Assembly: GCF_010470675.1 (NCBI RefSeq) | Contig: NZ_VOIQ01000014.1 | Location: forward strand, 60,978 to 124,977 | Length of the DNA: 64,000 nt | Source: Desulfovibrio sp. JC010 | GTDB lineage: Bacteria; Desulfobacterota; Desulfovibrionia; Desulfovibrionales; Desulfovibrionaceae | Direction: 5' to 3' | Shown: piece by piece, positions 1 through 8,698 of the stretch | Position numbering within the stretch: position 1 is the stretch's first letter | Layout: each line of letters starts with the position of its first letter | Translations under genes and position numbers: made by a program | The notes under the pieces: generated by a model | The model's input: the letters and a program-made list of their open reading frames with translations, nothing else | Databases searched by the model: none | What the model was told of the DNA's origin: nothing

Positions 1-1960
1 TTGCATCTCGGGCATTGATGAGCAGGTTGATGACCACCTGTTCAAGTCTGTTGGCATCGGCCATAATTATGGGCAGATGGCTGTTCAGGTTCCATTCAAC
101 GCTGATATTGCGCAGGGTCAGCTGCCTGCTGAAAAATTCAAATCCCCGGCGCAGCACATCGTTGACCTGCACGGGCATGGTTTTCATATCTGATTTACGG
201 CCGAACTCGCGCATGTGGTCGATGATCTTGCTGGCCCTGTTGACGTGGGTGTCCACACCTTCCGCCATTTCACGCAGAATCTTCGGTTCTATTTCCTGAT
301 CCCGCGAAGCCTTGCGCATAAGCAGGTTGCTGATGGTCTTGAGGATTGCAAGGGGCTGGTTCAGTTCATGGGCCACCCCGGATGCCATCTCACCCAGTGT
401 ACTCATCTTGCTTGCCTGAATCAGCTGTTGTTCGGCTTCCAGCTTCTGGGTCACATCACTACAGGTGATGATCAGGGTTTTATTGCCGTCAAATTCGGCC
501 GGGGAAATACGCAGTATGGCATAGATGGCGGTTCCGGACTTTGTGACCTGAGAGCAGGGGCCGATTTCCTGTTTTACCTTAAGCAGGTGTTCGTAGTCCG
601 GCCGTTCTTCTTCGCGGAAAAGATGCAGGAAAGAACTGCCCAGAATCATTTTTCGCGAATAGCCGTAAATTTCTTCCACCGGGTCATTGCAGTTGAGGAT
701 GGACAGATCTTCGGCATCAAGCACAAACACCGCTTCGGGGATGGAATCAAAAATTGCGTGGTAACGCTGCTCGGATGCGGCAAGGCTTACTTCGAGTTCC
801 TTGCGGCGGGTAATGTCGAGCATCATTTCCATGGCGGCGACGATTTTTCCATCACGGTCTTTGATGGGGGAAGTGTAAACGATCCAGTGGATGGGGTTGC
901 CGTCCTTGGATCGACCTGATTCCTCGCTCATGTGCGGGGTCAGGTCAAAAAAAGTTCTTTCCACCGGACATTCTTCGCATTTGCTGTCGCGGTCCTTGTT
1001 GATCTGGTAACACTGCCTGCCGCGCGGTTTGCCGAAATGCTTTTCGTAAGCCTTGTTGTGGCGGATGACTTTGAAGTTGAGATCAACCACGGAAACAAGA
1101 CAGGGTACATTGTCAAAGAGGTCGCGGTATTCTTCTTTCTGCTCCAGCAGGGCGCGGTGTTTTTCCTGTACCTGCCTGCCCATCATGTTGAATGCATCGG
1201 CAAGGGTGCCGATTTCATCGGTCTGGGCCAGCTGTATTTCAACAAAATCCTGTTCCGATCCGAATTCACGGGTGGCCGTGATTAACTGGCTGATAGGTTT
1301 GAATATGAAATTGTAGGCAAATACGAAAAGAGCACCGAATGTTGCAATAAATACGACCAGTGCAATTCCGAAGTTGGCCCGTTCAAAAGTAGCCAACATG
1401 GAGTTTTTCTTTTCCGTGGATATTTCAAGGTCAAGCAGACCGAGCAGTTTCTCATCAACAGCGTGAACATGACAGGGACCCGGAGCACACCCTTCCGAGT
1501 TGGGGATCGGGGTCATGATGCCCATGAACTGTCTGCCGTTTACGGTTTTCAGTCTGGTGCGCTGTTCAAGGTCCATGGTGGCCGGAGGATCATCGTGTTG
1601 GTGGCAGTTCCAACAGGGCGGGCTTTTGATGTCGATGACATTGTGGATTTCATCCGGGTCGTTGGAGTAGATGATCTCTCCTTTTTTATTGATAACCCGG
1701 ATGGACTTGATTTCGCCCTGCCTGCTGATGTTGTTGATGTCGTTCTGAATGAACTCTTTGGAGTCGAGCAGCATGGCGTGATGCAGACTGAGCAGCACGG
1801 TATCGGAAAGCATGGCTATATCGGACTGGATATTGCCGGTGACGTTCTTTTTGAAAAAGACCACATTGAAACTGGTCCAGAGAATCACGCTCAGGAGCAG
1901 GGTGATTCCCCCGGAAAGGATCATTTTCATGATCAGGGTGTGACGGTACTTTTTGAACAA
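1..1960 (-). CDS. Membrane sensor histidine kinase with c-type haem motifs (partial, C-terminus beyond window)
   Basis: Read by translating the reverse strand; the reading frame is open to base 1. Start taken as TTG at 1960, with AGGGG 5-9 bases upstream and a basic stretch (MFKKYRHTL) before the first membrane segment; an ATG at 1930 is the alternative. Order: membrane helix (about 10-32), periplasmic domain with CWNCH at residues 116-120 and CAPGPCH at 158-164, second membrane helix, HAMP, a PAS domain carrying CEECPVERTF, a second PAS, then the phosphoacceptor box with GVAHELNQP (His about residue 531) and the N-box NARDA at the window edge. CXXCH and CX4CH are covalent c-haem sites in this group of bacteria, so I infer a periplasmic redox or gas sensor. 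It lies 24 bases after rrf2, in one operon with the kinase and regulator upstream. Haem attachment is inferred, not shown. Confidence 0.85.
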   Translation of the reverse strand, partial: MFKKYRHTLIMKMILSGGITLLLSVILWTSFNVVFFKKNVTGNIQSDIAMLSDTVLLSLHHAMLLDSKEFIQNDINNISRQGEIKSIRVINKKGEIIYSNDPDEIHNVIDIKSPPCWNCHQHDDPPATMDLEQRTRLKTVNGRQFMGIMTPIPNSEGCAPGPCHVHAVDEKLLGLLDLEISTEKKNSMLATFERANFGIALVVFIATFGALFVFAYNFIFKPISQLITATREFGSEQDFVEIQLAQTDEIGTLADAFNMMGRQVQEKHRALLEQKEEYRDLFDNVPCLVSVVDLNFKVIRHNKAYEKHFGKPRGRQCYQINKDRDSKCEECPVERTFFDLTPHMSEESGRSKDGNPIHWIVYTSPIKDRDGKIVAAMEMMLDITRRKELEVSLAASEQRYHAIFDSIPEAVFVLDAEDLSILNCNDPVEEIYGYSRKMILGSSFLHLFREEERPDYEHLLKVKQEIGPCSQVTKSGTAIYAILRISPAEFDGNKTLIITCSDVTQKLEAEQQLIQASKMSTLGEMASGVAHELNQPLAILKTISNLLMRKASRDQEIEPKILREMAEGVDTHVNRASKIIDHMREFGRKSDMKTMPVQVNDVLRRGFEFFSRQLTLRNISVEWNLNSHLPIIMADANRLEQVVINLLINARDA

Positions 1961-1984
1961 ATTACATCCCCTGATCTTTAAAAA

Positions 1985-2416
1985 TTAATCCGGCCTGTCC
2001 ATGGGGCAGAGGTTCGCGTCCTTTATCAGGTCGGCGAGGGTGTAGGAATCGAGCATTTTGTACATGGCCTGATTGGCGTCATCCCAGATGGAACGGCGCA
2101 GACAGACCGCAGCACGCGGACAGGTGGTCACGTCACCGTCGCAATCGAGAATGATATCTTCGCCTTCAAGTGCTTCCGTAAGCTTGCCGAGGGTGATTTT
2201 TTCCGGGGGCATGGTCAGCACGTTGCCGCCGTTAGGGCCGCGTTTGCCGATGATGTATCCGCCTTCTTTGAGAAGTTTAAGTATTTTTTCAAGGTACTTG
2301 AGTGAAATATTTTCCCGGCGTGCGGAATCCTTGCTGGGCACCGGGCCGTGTTCGGAGTGCAGGGCAATGTCTAGCAGCAGTCTTGCGCCGTATCTTGAGC
2401 GGGTGGTAAGTTTCAT
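1985..2416 (-). CDS. rrf2: Rrf2-family transcriptional regulator
   Basis: A 143-residue protein with the N-terminal winged helix of the Rrf2 family (MKLTTRSRYGARLLLDIA, then YLEKILKLLKEGGYI and KRGPNGG in the wing). Three cysteines lie in the C-terminal half, spaced C-x6-C-x5-C (CDGDVTTC then PRAAVC), close to the spacing that binds an Fe-S cluster in IscR-type members. The family founder was described as the second regulator of the Desulfovibrio hmc operon, and this gene sits in the same locus. Here it is not directly after rrf1: a response regulator and a kinase come between. I infer repression of hmcA in response to redox or Fe-S state, through the palindromic sites at 12824-12874. No strong ribosome-binding site precedes the ATG. 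Confidence 0.92.
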   Translation of the reverse strand: MKLTTRSRYGARLLLDIALHSEHGPVPSKDSARRENISLKYLEKILKLLKEGGYIIGKRGPNGGNVLTMPPEKITLGKLTEALEGEDIILDCDGDVTTCPRAAVCLRRSIWDDANQAMYKMLDSYTLADLIKDANLCPMDRPD

Positions 2417-2516
2417 TTTAAATCTACTGGCTTAATATTATTAGATTATCTTGTGTCCTGTCTTGCTCTTATAACAGGATACAGGTTGGATTGAAAGGTG
2501 CAATGGGTAACCGGTG

Positions 2517-4466
2517 CTATGAGCACTGGCTGAGCGGAGTCTGTTTCTTGAGCTCAACTTTGCGGGGCAGGGTGATGGTGAAGGTTGTGCCCTTGCCCGG
2601 CTCTGATTCCACGGTGATACTGCCGCCGTGCTGTTCAATGGTCTGGTTTGAAATGAACAACCCGATCCCGGTTCCCCGTTTGCCTTTTGATGAAAAGAAT
2701 AGGGTGAATATTTTATCCCGGGTTTCGCGGTCCATTCCGGCACCGTTATCACTTATGGTCAGTTCAATTTTCTCGCCGAGGTCGCGGGCGGAAACATTGA
2801 TGAAGTATTCATGGTCCGGCTTTTTATACTCGCAGGCATCCACACCGTTTTCAAGGAAGTTGACAATTGCTGCGGACATGGAACTGCTGTCCACTTCAAT
2901 ACTGCCCATTTCTTCGGGAATATCCATATTGAATTTTACGTCAGCGGCTGCGGCTTTGGGTACGATCAGGGCGGCGGTATCGCGCAGGAAATGGCCAGCG
3001 GGAACAGTCTCAACCTCAATCTCACGGGACTTGGCGTAGTAGAGGATATCCAGCACCATTTTTTTGACCCGGCCCACAATATTTTTGAGCACAACAGCAG
3101 CTTCTCCGACACGTTCCTGATCATTCTTACGCAGGCCGGATTCAAGGCGGTAGATGCCGCCATCAAGTGCGGTGAGCATGCCTTTTACGCCATGGGACAT
3201 GGAGCCGAGCATGAATCCCAGTGAGGTCAGGTGGTCCTGCAAACGGCGGATTTCGGTGATGTCGGTGGACATCTCCATAACCTGTTTGATCTCACCGTAG
3301 GCATTACGGATAGGCGCGGACCAGACCAGCATATTTTTCTGTTCACCGTTCTTGGTGGTGACCACGGTTTCAGTCTGATGGGTTTTTCCATCTTTGAAGG
3401 TGCGTTGTACCGGACATTCTTCGCAGGGATGTTCGCGGTGTTTGTATGATGCGTAGCAGGGCGCGCCGAGAGGTTCATTGAAATCTTCCTTGAAACGTCG
3501 GTTGACCTCGGCAATGGTGTAGTCCGGGTTCTGGACTGAAATGTAGCAGGGGGCTTCGTCAAAAAGACGCTGAAATTTGTACTGCGTTTCCAGCAGCTCA
3601 TCGTTAAGGCGTTTGAGTTCGGTCATGTCCACGGAAATGTCGAGGACCAGTTCAATGTCGCCGTCTTTATTGGGGATGGGGGCGGTGTAGACTGTGACCG
3701 GTATTTCTCCACCATCCCTTCCGATGAAAGTTTCTTTACTGCGCTGGCCTTTTCCGGTCTGGAAGGTAAGTTGAACCGGGCAGGCGTTACCTGCTGATTC
3801 GCGGTCGGAATAAATATCGAAACTGTTTTTGCCCACCACTTCACCGAGACGCTCTTTCAGAAGTTCGTTGGCGGCGACAATTTCAAGGTAGCGGTTGTGG
3901 ATTGAAACAAGACAGGGCAGTTCGTTGAAAAGTCCGCTCCCGGTTTCAACTTCGTGGGCCGCGCTGGAGAGGGCTTCACTTAAACCTTCCACCACCTGAC
4001 AAGCAGCGTTCTGGCGTTCCAGTTCGATAATGCGCTGGGTTTTTTCTTCCACGAGACGTTCAAGGTTTTCGGTGTGCTCGCGGAGTTTTTCCTTAAGCTC
4101 AATCTTTTCCATAACCCGGTTAAGGGATATTTCAAGAACCTGATCATCAATGGGTTTAGTAATGAAATCAGCTGCTTCTGATTTGAGGGATTCAATGGCA
4201 AGGTCAAGATCACCGTGTCCGGTGAGCATGATCACTTCGATGTGCGGGTAGTCTGTTTTGACAGCCTTGAGCAGTTCAATGCCGTCCATGCGCGGCATTT
4301 TTATATCGGTAAGGATTATTGCCGGAGCGACTTTTTCAACAACCTTAAGCGCGGCTTCACCGTTTTCAGCGGTTTCCACCTCATACCCCAGATCCATCAG
4401 GGTCAGTCCCAGAAAACGGCGAATGCCTTCTTCATCATCAACCAGCAGCAGCTTTTTATTACTCAT
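2517..4466 (-). CDS. Receiver-PAS-PAS hybrid histidine kinase
   Basis: A cytoplasmic 649-residue protein without membrane segments. Residues 1-120 form a receiver domain (VDDEEG acid pair, phosphoacceptor in LTDIKMPRMDG, TKPID lysine). A coiled coil (about 125-155) follows, then two PAS domains, the second with HPCEECPVQRTF. The kinase core has the phosphoacceptor box in SMSHGVKG and the ATP-binding boxes NFLENGVDA, DNGAGM and GTGIGLF. GAGGT lies upstream of the ATG. It is 51 bases after the response regulator 4518-4889, in the same direction, and precedes rrf2, so these genes are probably cotranscribed. An N-terminal receiver suggests that another kinase, perhaps the haem-type kinase downstream, feeds phosphate into it. 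The Cys motif in the PAS domain matches that in the neighbouring kinase. Confidence 0.88.
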   Translation of the reverse strand: MSNKKLLLVDDEEGIRRFLGLTLMDLGYEVETAENGEAALKVVEKVAPAIILTDIKMPRMDGIELLKAVKTDYPHIEVIMLTGHGDLDLAIESLKSEAADFITKPIDDQVLEISLNRVMEKIELKEKLREHTENLERLVEEKTQRIIELERQNAACQVVEGLSEALSSAAHEVETGSGLFNELPCLVSIHNRYLEIVAANELLKERLGEVVGKNSFDIYSDRESAGNACPVQLTFQTGKGQRSKETFIGRDGGEIPVTVYTAPIPNKDGDIELVLDISVDMTELKRLNDELLETQYKFQRLFDEAPCYISVQNPDYTIAEVNRRFKEDFNEPLGAPCYASYKHREHPCEECPVQRTFKDGKTHQTETVVTTKNGEQKNMLVWSAPIRNAYGEIKQVMEMSTDITEIRRLQDHLTSLGFMLGSMSHGVKGMLTALDGGIYRLESGLRKNDQERVGEAAVVLKNIVGRVKKMVLDILYYAKSREIEVETVPAGHFLRDTAALIVPKAAAADVKFNMDIPEEMGSIEVDSSSMSAAIVNFLENGVDACEYKKPDHEYFINVSARDLGEKIELTISDNGAGMDRETRDKIFTLFFSSKGKRGTGIGLFISNQTIEQHGGSITVESEPGKGTTFTITLPRKVELKKQTPLSQCS

Positions 4467-4517
4467 CGGCGCACCTCACGAAAGCATGAAAACCGTAAAT
4501 AACGAAAGACGGGCAGC

Positions 4518-4889
4518 TTAATCCTGATCCCCGTCTTCTCCCAATGCTTTCCGCACAATTTCAATGACCTCGGTAGGGTCAAAAGGCTTTTTGATCGTGG
4601 CGACCGCGCGCTTGATGGCCATATGAATGCCGGGCAGTCCGCTGATGACGATTACCGGAATCTCGGCAAAGCGTTCTTCCAGTGTCAGTCTGCGGTAGAA
4701 CCTCGGTCCCCATTCATTGGGCATTTCCAGATCAAGCGTGATCAGGTCCGGGTTTTCAGCTATGGCAACGTCATAGGCTGAAGTCCCGTCAAAAGCGCGG
4801 CAGGTGAGGTATCCGTGGTCCTCAAATACGTTCACAAGGTAGTCTACAATGTACGGATCATCGTCCACTACCATTATTTTTTTGGGCAT
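4518..4889 (-). CDS. Single-domain response regulator, Rrf1-like paralogue
   Basis: A receiver domain alone, 123 residues from the chosen start. An in-frame ATG 36 bases further up exists, but AAGGTG lies 7 bases before the ATG at 4889, which gives MPKKIMVVDDDP. The acid pair is DDD, the phosphoacceptor is in ITLDLEMP, and the conserved Lys is in IKKPFD. No output domain is present, so it should act by phosphotransfer or protein contact. It shares the unusual stretch EWGPRFYRRL with the rrf1 product encoded upstream, and the two are likely duplicates. A strong terminator lies between them, so this gene probably starts a second transcription unit with the kinase and rrf2. Confidence 0.9.
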   Translation of the reverse strand: MPKKIMVVDDDPYIVDYLVNVFEDHGYLTCRAFDGTSAYDVAIAENPDLITLDLEMPNEWGPRFYRRLTLEERFAEIPVIVISGLPGIHMAIKRAVATIKKPFDPTEVIEIVRKALGEDGDQD

Positions 4890-4976
4890 GCTTGTCACCT
4901 TTTTAGGTATTGCAGGGGGTTGCAAAACCTCCTGTGGAGGAGAAGCCTACACCTTAGTTCCGCACTCTTTCAAGTT

Positions 4977-5014
4977 AAAAAAACGGCCGGTCAGCACACA
5001 CGCGCTGACCGGCC
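4977..5014 (-). terminator. Strong intrinsic terminator after rrf1
   Basis: An 11-bp perfect stem GGCCGGTCAGC (4985-4995 pairing with 5004-5014) with an 8-base loop, followed on the minus strand by a run of seven T. It closes the hmcA-to-rrf1 transcription unit and separates it from the second regulator group. Confidence 0.9.
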
Positions 5015-5030
5015 TCGATATGGATTCCCG

Positions 5031-5384
5031 TTAGCCGATTGTGTCTTTCACAATTCTGAGCAGCTCTTCGGCATCGAAGGGCTTGGTCAGAGTGGCTATT
5101 GCCTTGGGAATTGCGTACTTGTTAGCCTGAAGTCCGCTGATTACGATTACCGGAGTTCTTTTGAACTCATCGCTCTGGCTGAGCTTGCGGTAAAAGCGCG
5201 GACCCCACTCGCCCGGCATCTCAAGGTCAAGGGTGATCAGATCGGGTTTTTCTGCGGTTACAACCTCCATTGCAACTGCCCCGTCTTCAGCCATAACGGT
5301 TTCATAACCGTTGTCACCGAAGAGATCGCCAAGGTATGAACGGATATCCTGATCGTCATCTATAATTAAGATCTTCTTAGACAT
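5031..5384 (-). CDS. rrf1: Single-domain response regulator Rrf1
   Basis: A 117-residue receiver domain: acid pair in IIDDDQD, phosphoacceptor in ITLDLEMPGEWG, Ser in VISGL, Lys in TKPFD. GGAGG precedes the ATG closely. In Desulfovibrio the hmc operon ends with rrf1, encoding a response regulator; position and size match. There is no DNA-binding domain, so how it would act on hmc is not visible here. It follows the universal stress protein gene by 21 bases and is followed by a strong terminator, so it is the last gene of the hmc unit. Its close relative at 4518-4889 shares EWGPRFYR. Confidence 0.88.
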   Translation of the reverse strand: MSKKILIIDDDQDIRSYLGDLFGDNGYETVMAEDGAVAMEVVTAEKPDLITLDLEMPGEWGPRFYRKLSQSDEFKRTPVIVISGLQANKYAIPKAIATLTKPFDAEELLRIVKDTIG

Positions 5385-5405
5385 AATTAACTCCTCCTTT
5401 TTCCC

Positions 5406-6299
5406 CTAAACTTTATCGGGCTTGCTGACGCTGACCACCGGGCAGTTGGCCCGGAGGATTACCTGCTCCACGGTGGAGCCGATACGTGCTCTTTCCGGAT
5501 CAAGCTCATTGGTGTGATGGGCGAGGCAGATAAGGTCCACGCTCTTTTCACGGGCGAGCTTGACGATTTCGACGTAGGGAGTTCCTTCCCATACTTCGAT
5601 GTCATAGTTCTTGAAATCGCCCATGAGCGGGACATAGGTAGCTCTGATGCGCTTGCGGGCTGCAATCAGGTTTTCCTCGATTTCATTCTGGTCCAGAACC
5701 TTGCCGCTGATGTCCAGGGCATGGAAGATAGTCAGGTCGCAGTCGAGTTCGCGGGCAGTGGAGAGTGCGAATTTGAATGCGCTCTCAGCCTGCTTGGAGA
5801 AGTCGGTACCAAAAAGGATATTTGAGAACCCGCCCCAGTAGGATGCGGATTCGCGGTGTATGGAAAGGACCGGGCAGCGGGCGGCTTTGGCCACCTTCTG
5901 CAGGGTGCTTCCGGGATAGCCCTTGTGAAAGGAAGCGTTTTCCCCGGAGCTGGCAGCCATGACCACGAGGTCGCTGTCTGCCTTGCGGGCTTCACGCAGG
6001 ATTTCACGGGCGGGTACACCGGTTGTCAGAACGATCTTGGCGTTGTCAGCTCCTTCGAACTGCTTGGCAAAGGTGGTCTTGAGTTCTTCTTCGACCCAGC
6101 TGAGATATTCTTCGTCAATCTCAACCTCTTCACCGGTACGCACATCGTTGACAACGTGGGAGAATGCCTTGGTGGGCACACCCACAACATGGAAGATGGT
6201 TACTTCAGAATCGTAGCGTTTCGCCATGTCGAATGCTACGCGGGCGGCACCGAAGCTCGCGGGGGAGCCGGTGGTCGCCAAAAGGATTTTTTTAAACAT
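5406..6299 (-). CDS. Tandem-domain universal stress protein (UspA family)
   Basis: A 297-residue cytoplasmic protein made of two Usp domains (about 1-145 and 155-297). Each begins with a hydrophobic strand (MFKKILLATTGS; FSNILFGTDFS) and ends with the nucleotide-loop pattern G-x-x-G-S-T (KGYPGSTLQ and RARIGSTVEQ) followed by CPVLSI or CPVVSV. The retained loops suggest ATP binding. GAGGTG precedes the ATG. It lies between hmcF and rrf1 on the same strand with short gaps, so it is probably cotranscribed with the electron-transfer complex. As I recall, the founding hmc operon does not have a Usp gene here. Its role in this operon is unknown. Confidence 0.9.
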   Translation of the reverse strand: MFKKILLATTGSPASFGAARVAFDMAKRYDSEVTIFHVVGVPTKAFSHVVNDVRTGEEVEIDEEYLSWVEEELKTTFAKQFEGADNAKIVLTTGVPAREILREARKADSDLVVMAASSGENASFHKGYPGSTLQKVAKAARCPVLSIHRESASYWGGFSNILFGTDFSKQAESAFKFALSTARELDCDLTIFHALDISGKVLDQNEIEENLIAARKRIRATYVPLMGDFKNYDIEVWEGTPYVEIVKLAREKSVDLICLAHHTNELDPERARIGSTVEQVILRANCPVVSVSKPDKV

Positions 6300-6356
6300 G
6301 TGACACCTCGTTCGTTGCGGACAATATCAGATCACCTGTCAAAGAGACGGGTGTTA

Positions 6357-7745
6357 CTACCATTCGACACGCATGCCTTCAGGAATATCGAGCATACCGA
6401 TAATCAGAGGCTTGAGGAAGGACCAGCGGATGCCGATTTCATATTCCTCTTCAAGGTCACGGATGGCGTCCCAGCAGTTGTGGCAGGGCGCGATGACCAG
6501 CTTACACCCGGTATCGAGGATCTGGTCCATCTTTTTGCGCAGGGCCACGTTACGCTGTTCACGGTAGAGGCCGATTCCGTTGAATCCGCCACCGCCGCCG
6601 CAGCAGTAGTTGTGTTCCTTATTGGGAGCCATTTCAACGAAGTAGCCCGGCTCAACAATATAGCTGAGGATTTCGCGGGTTACATCCTTGAGACCCTGGT
6701 TACGCACGTAGTTACAGGAATCCTGCAAAGTTACAGGCTCTTTGATGCGTTTTGCGGGGTCGATCTTGAGCTTGCCTTCACGCAGTGCTTCAGCCAGCCA
6801 TTCAACATAGTGAATGTAGGGCTTGGGCGGAAGACCGTCTTTACGTCCGGCCCAGTAGGGGCCTTCGATGACGGTGGCACGGTGGGCGTGGCCGCACTCG
6901 GTTCCGGTTACCCGGGCCGGGTTGAGCCGCTCAATGGCGTCGTATACGTGGTTGACGTTGTCCTTGCAGCATTCCCAGTCACCTGCAAACATGGAGAGCG
7001 AGGTCTGTTCCCAGCCTTCGGAAGGCACGGTCCAGTTGGTTCCCGCCACGTGGAAGAGTACCGCAGCTTCTGCGAGATCTTCCGGGTAGTGCTTGGGCTC
7101 ACGGGCGTTACAGGTGTACATGATCTCGGCGTCCTGCTTGTCAACCGGGATGGTCAGGCCGGGCCATTCTTCCTCGGTCTCTTCGGCCATCCATTCACAT
7201 GTTTCAACCCAGTCCTCGGTGGTTACGTCCATCTGTGCGCGGTATACGCGGTGCATGCCGGAACCGATCTTCAGTTCCCACGGAACGAATCCCTGAGAGT
7301 AGAGGAGTCCGCGCAGATAGGAGAACATCACACCCATGTCGATACCGTGGGGGCAGTACATGCCGCAGCGGTTACAGCAGGTGCACTGGGACCATGCGAT
7401 CTTCATGCATTTGCGCATGAATTCGTTGTCCACCTGTCCTTTCTTCTTGACGATGTGTCCGAGGGTGGACTGAATCTTATAAGAAGGAACCTGCTCGGGT
7501 ACGCAGTCGTTTACCTGATAGAGGAAACAGCTGTCCGCACACATGCCGCAGTGGGCACATATTTCGAGCCAGGTTTTAATTCTGGATTTCATGGTTTTCT
7601 GGATGGTGGCCCACAGAGCGTTGGTATCCACATCCAGCTCTTGCATTTCAGCGTAGTATTGCTTGCCGCTCTTGTCTGAGAGAGTCAGCTTGAGCTGCTC
7701 GTCAGTGTTGATCGGCTGTCTGTTACAAAGCTTACCTTGAGGCAT
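6357..7745 (-). CDS. hmcF: HmcF, cytoplasmic HdrD-like iron-sulfur subunit of the Hmc complex
   Basis: A 462-residue protein. Two [4Fe-4S] ferredoxin-type motifs lie near the N-terminus ([11 protein letters not shown], then [14 protein letters not shown] at about 130). Two CCG-type regions follow: the second is clear ([10 protein letters not shown] plus CHNCWD), the first is degenerate (around DWECCKD). This is the layout of heterodisulfide-reductase subunit D-like proteins. In the Hmc complex this subunit faces the cytoplasm and takes electrons that crossed the membrane; its partner in the cell is not settled. AGGAG lies 8 bases before the ATG. It is 33 bases after hmcE. Confidence 0.92.
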   Translation of the reverse strand: MPQGKLCNRQPINTDEQLKLTLSDKSGKQYYAEMQELDVDTNALWATIQKTMKSRIKTWLEICAHCGMCADSCFLYQVNDCVPEQVPSYKIQSTLGHIVKKKGQVDNEFMRKCMKIAWSQCTCCNRCGMYCPHGIDMGVMFSYLRGLLYSQGFVPWELKIGSGMHRVYRAQMDVTTEDWVETCEWMAEETEEEWPGLTIPVDKQDAEIMYTCNAREPKHYPEDLAEAAVLFHVAGTNWTVPSEGWEQTSLSMFAGDWECCKDNVNHVYDAIERLNPARVTGTECGHAHRATVIEGPYWAGRKDGLPPKPYIHYVEWLAEALREGKLKIDPAKRIKEPVTLQDSCNYVRNQGLKDVTREILSYIVEPGYFVEMAPNKEHNYCCGGGGGFNGIGLYREQRNVALRKKMDQILDTGCKLVIAPCHNCWDAIRDLEEEYEIGIRWSFLKPLIIGMLDIPEGMRVEW

Positions 7746-7778
7746 TTTCTTACTCCTGTTTGGCTGTGTTTTTTCCTG

Positions 7779-8456
7779 TTACCAGGAGAAGGTGGAGCCT
7801 TTCAGGCCGCCGCGCTTGATGCCGTAGTCCATTCCGAGCTGGGCACGGGAACAGAAGAAGAGCACGCAGTGGCTGAGTTTGGTGAAAGGCAGGCACAGCA
7901 GCCAGATCTGGCCGGTGATAATGTGTGCCAGCAGCCAGAACTGGTAGTCACCCATCTGGTAACGGGCGATGAGGCCGGTCACAAAGGGAGCTACGGTTAT
8001 GAGCAGCATCAGATAGTCATATGCTGTGGTCAGGATTCTTACTTCCGGGAGTGCGATGCGGCGCAGTACGATTGCGACACAGGCTACAATAACGGTCCAT
8101 GAGAGCAGGTCCGCGAGGAAAGCGGGCATCTGCGGCAGGCCGAATCCCACGTTTTCCTGCAGCATGATGTTATGTGCTGCAAGGAAAATGGGAGTAGCAA
8201 GCAGTCCGATGTGGAATGCAAAGAATACAAGGGTAAAGCCGGGCTTTTTTCTCCATGCGCGTGCGCCCACAGGGTTCAGCCAGCTGAATATTGAATTAAA
8301 CGCGCCCTTAAGTCCGTAGGACAGGTGGGCTTTATATGCCACGCGGTCCAGCTGCTGGCTCAGGCCCTTGAAGTAGAGCACTACGCGTACCAGCAGGCCG
8401 CCGAAGCTGATTGCGAAAACCAGCCACATGAATGGCCCTGTCAGAAGTTCATACAT
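7779..8456 (-). CDS. hmcE: HmcE, cytochrome b-like membrane subunit
   Basis: A 225-residue membrane protein with about five hydrophobic segments, NarI/DsrM-like, including histidines inside or next to helices (FFAFHIGLL, AHNIML, LLAHIITGQIWLL) that may ligate b-type haem. It belongs to the integral membrane part of Hmc that carries electrons from the periplasmic subunits to HmcF. GAGGAG lies 8 bases before the ATG. It lies between hmcD and hmcF with short spacers, the gene order known from Desulfovibrio. Haem ligation is inferred from family resemblance. Confidence 0.88.
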   Translation of the reverse strand: MYELLTGPFMWLVFAISFGGLLVRVVLYFKGLSQQLDRVAYKAHLSYGLKGAFNSIFSWLNPVGARAWRKKPGFTLVFFAFHIGLLATPIFLAAHNIMLQENVGFGLPQMPAFLADLLSWTVIVACVAIVLRRIALPEVRILTTAYDYLMLLITVAPFVTGLIARYQMGDYQFWLLAHIITGQIWLLCLPFTKLSHCVLFFCSRAQLGMDYGIKRGGLKGSTFSW

Positions 8457-8479
8457 AATATTATCTCCTCACATCCGGC

Positions 8480-8641
8480 TTAGTGGTGGTCGCCGTAGTT
8501 CTTTTTGTTTTCGTCACGGTAGGCTTTCCCGCCCATGAGGAACTGCCAGAACAGGGTCACGCCGACCAGTGCTCCACCCATCAGAAGGTAAATGATGCCT
8601 TTGGTGAATGTGTAGTATTCCTGAAGGTTATGTGCTTCCAT
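8480..8641 (-). CDS. hmcD: HmcD, small membrane subunit
   Basis: A 53-residue ORF found by reading the reverse strand between hmcC and hmcE. It starts MEAHNLQEYYTFTKG, has one hydrophobic segment (about residues 15-36) and ends in a charged tail (RDENKKNYGDHH). Size, single helix and position match HmcD, the smallest Hmc subunit. AAGGAG precedes the ATG on the minus strand. It is 23 bases before hmcE. Between it and hmcC lies a 93-base gap with a perfect hairpin. Confidence 0.85.
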   Translation of the reverse strand: MEAHNLQEYYTFTKGIIYLLMGGALVGVTLFWQFLMGGKAYRDENKKNYGDHH

Positions 8642-8698
8642 TTTACTTTCTCCTTAATAAAGTCGATCTAGTTTCATGTCTGAATTGTTTGTTTTTTC

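Noticed and set aside
215..1981. Several plus-strand open frames (215-919, 932-1285, 1463-1981)
   Set aside because: They are shadows of the haem-type kinase, which reads continuously on the minus strand.
4215..4521. Plus-strand open frames near 4.2-4.5 kb
   Set aside because: Antisense to the receiver domain of the hybrid kinase.
5856..7679. A 607-codon open frame on the plus strand
   Set aside because: It is antisense to hmcF and the Usp gene, which have clear families and ribosome-binding sites. Its protein is His/Val/Gly-rich without a recognisable domain.
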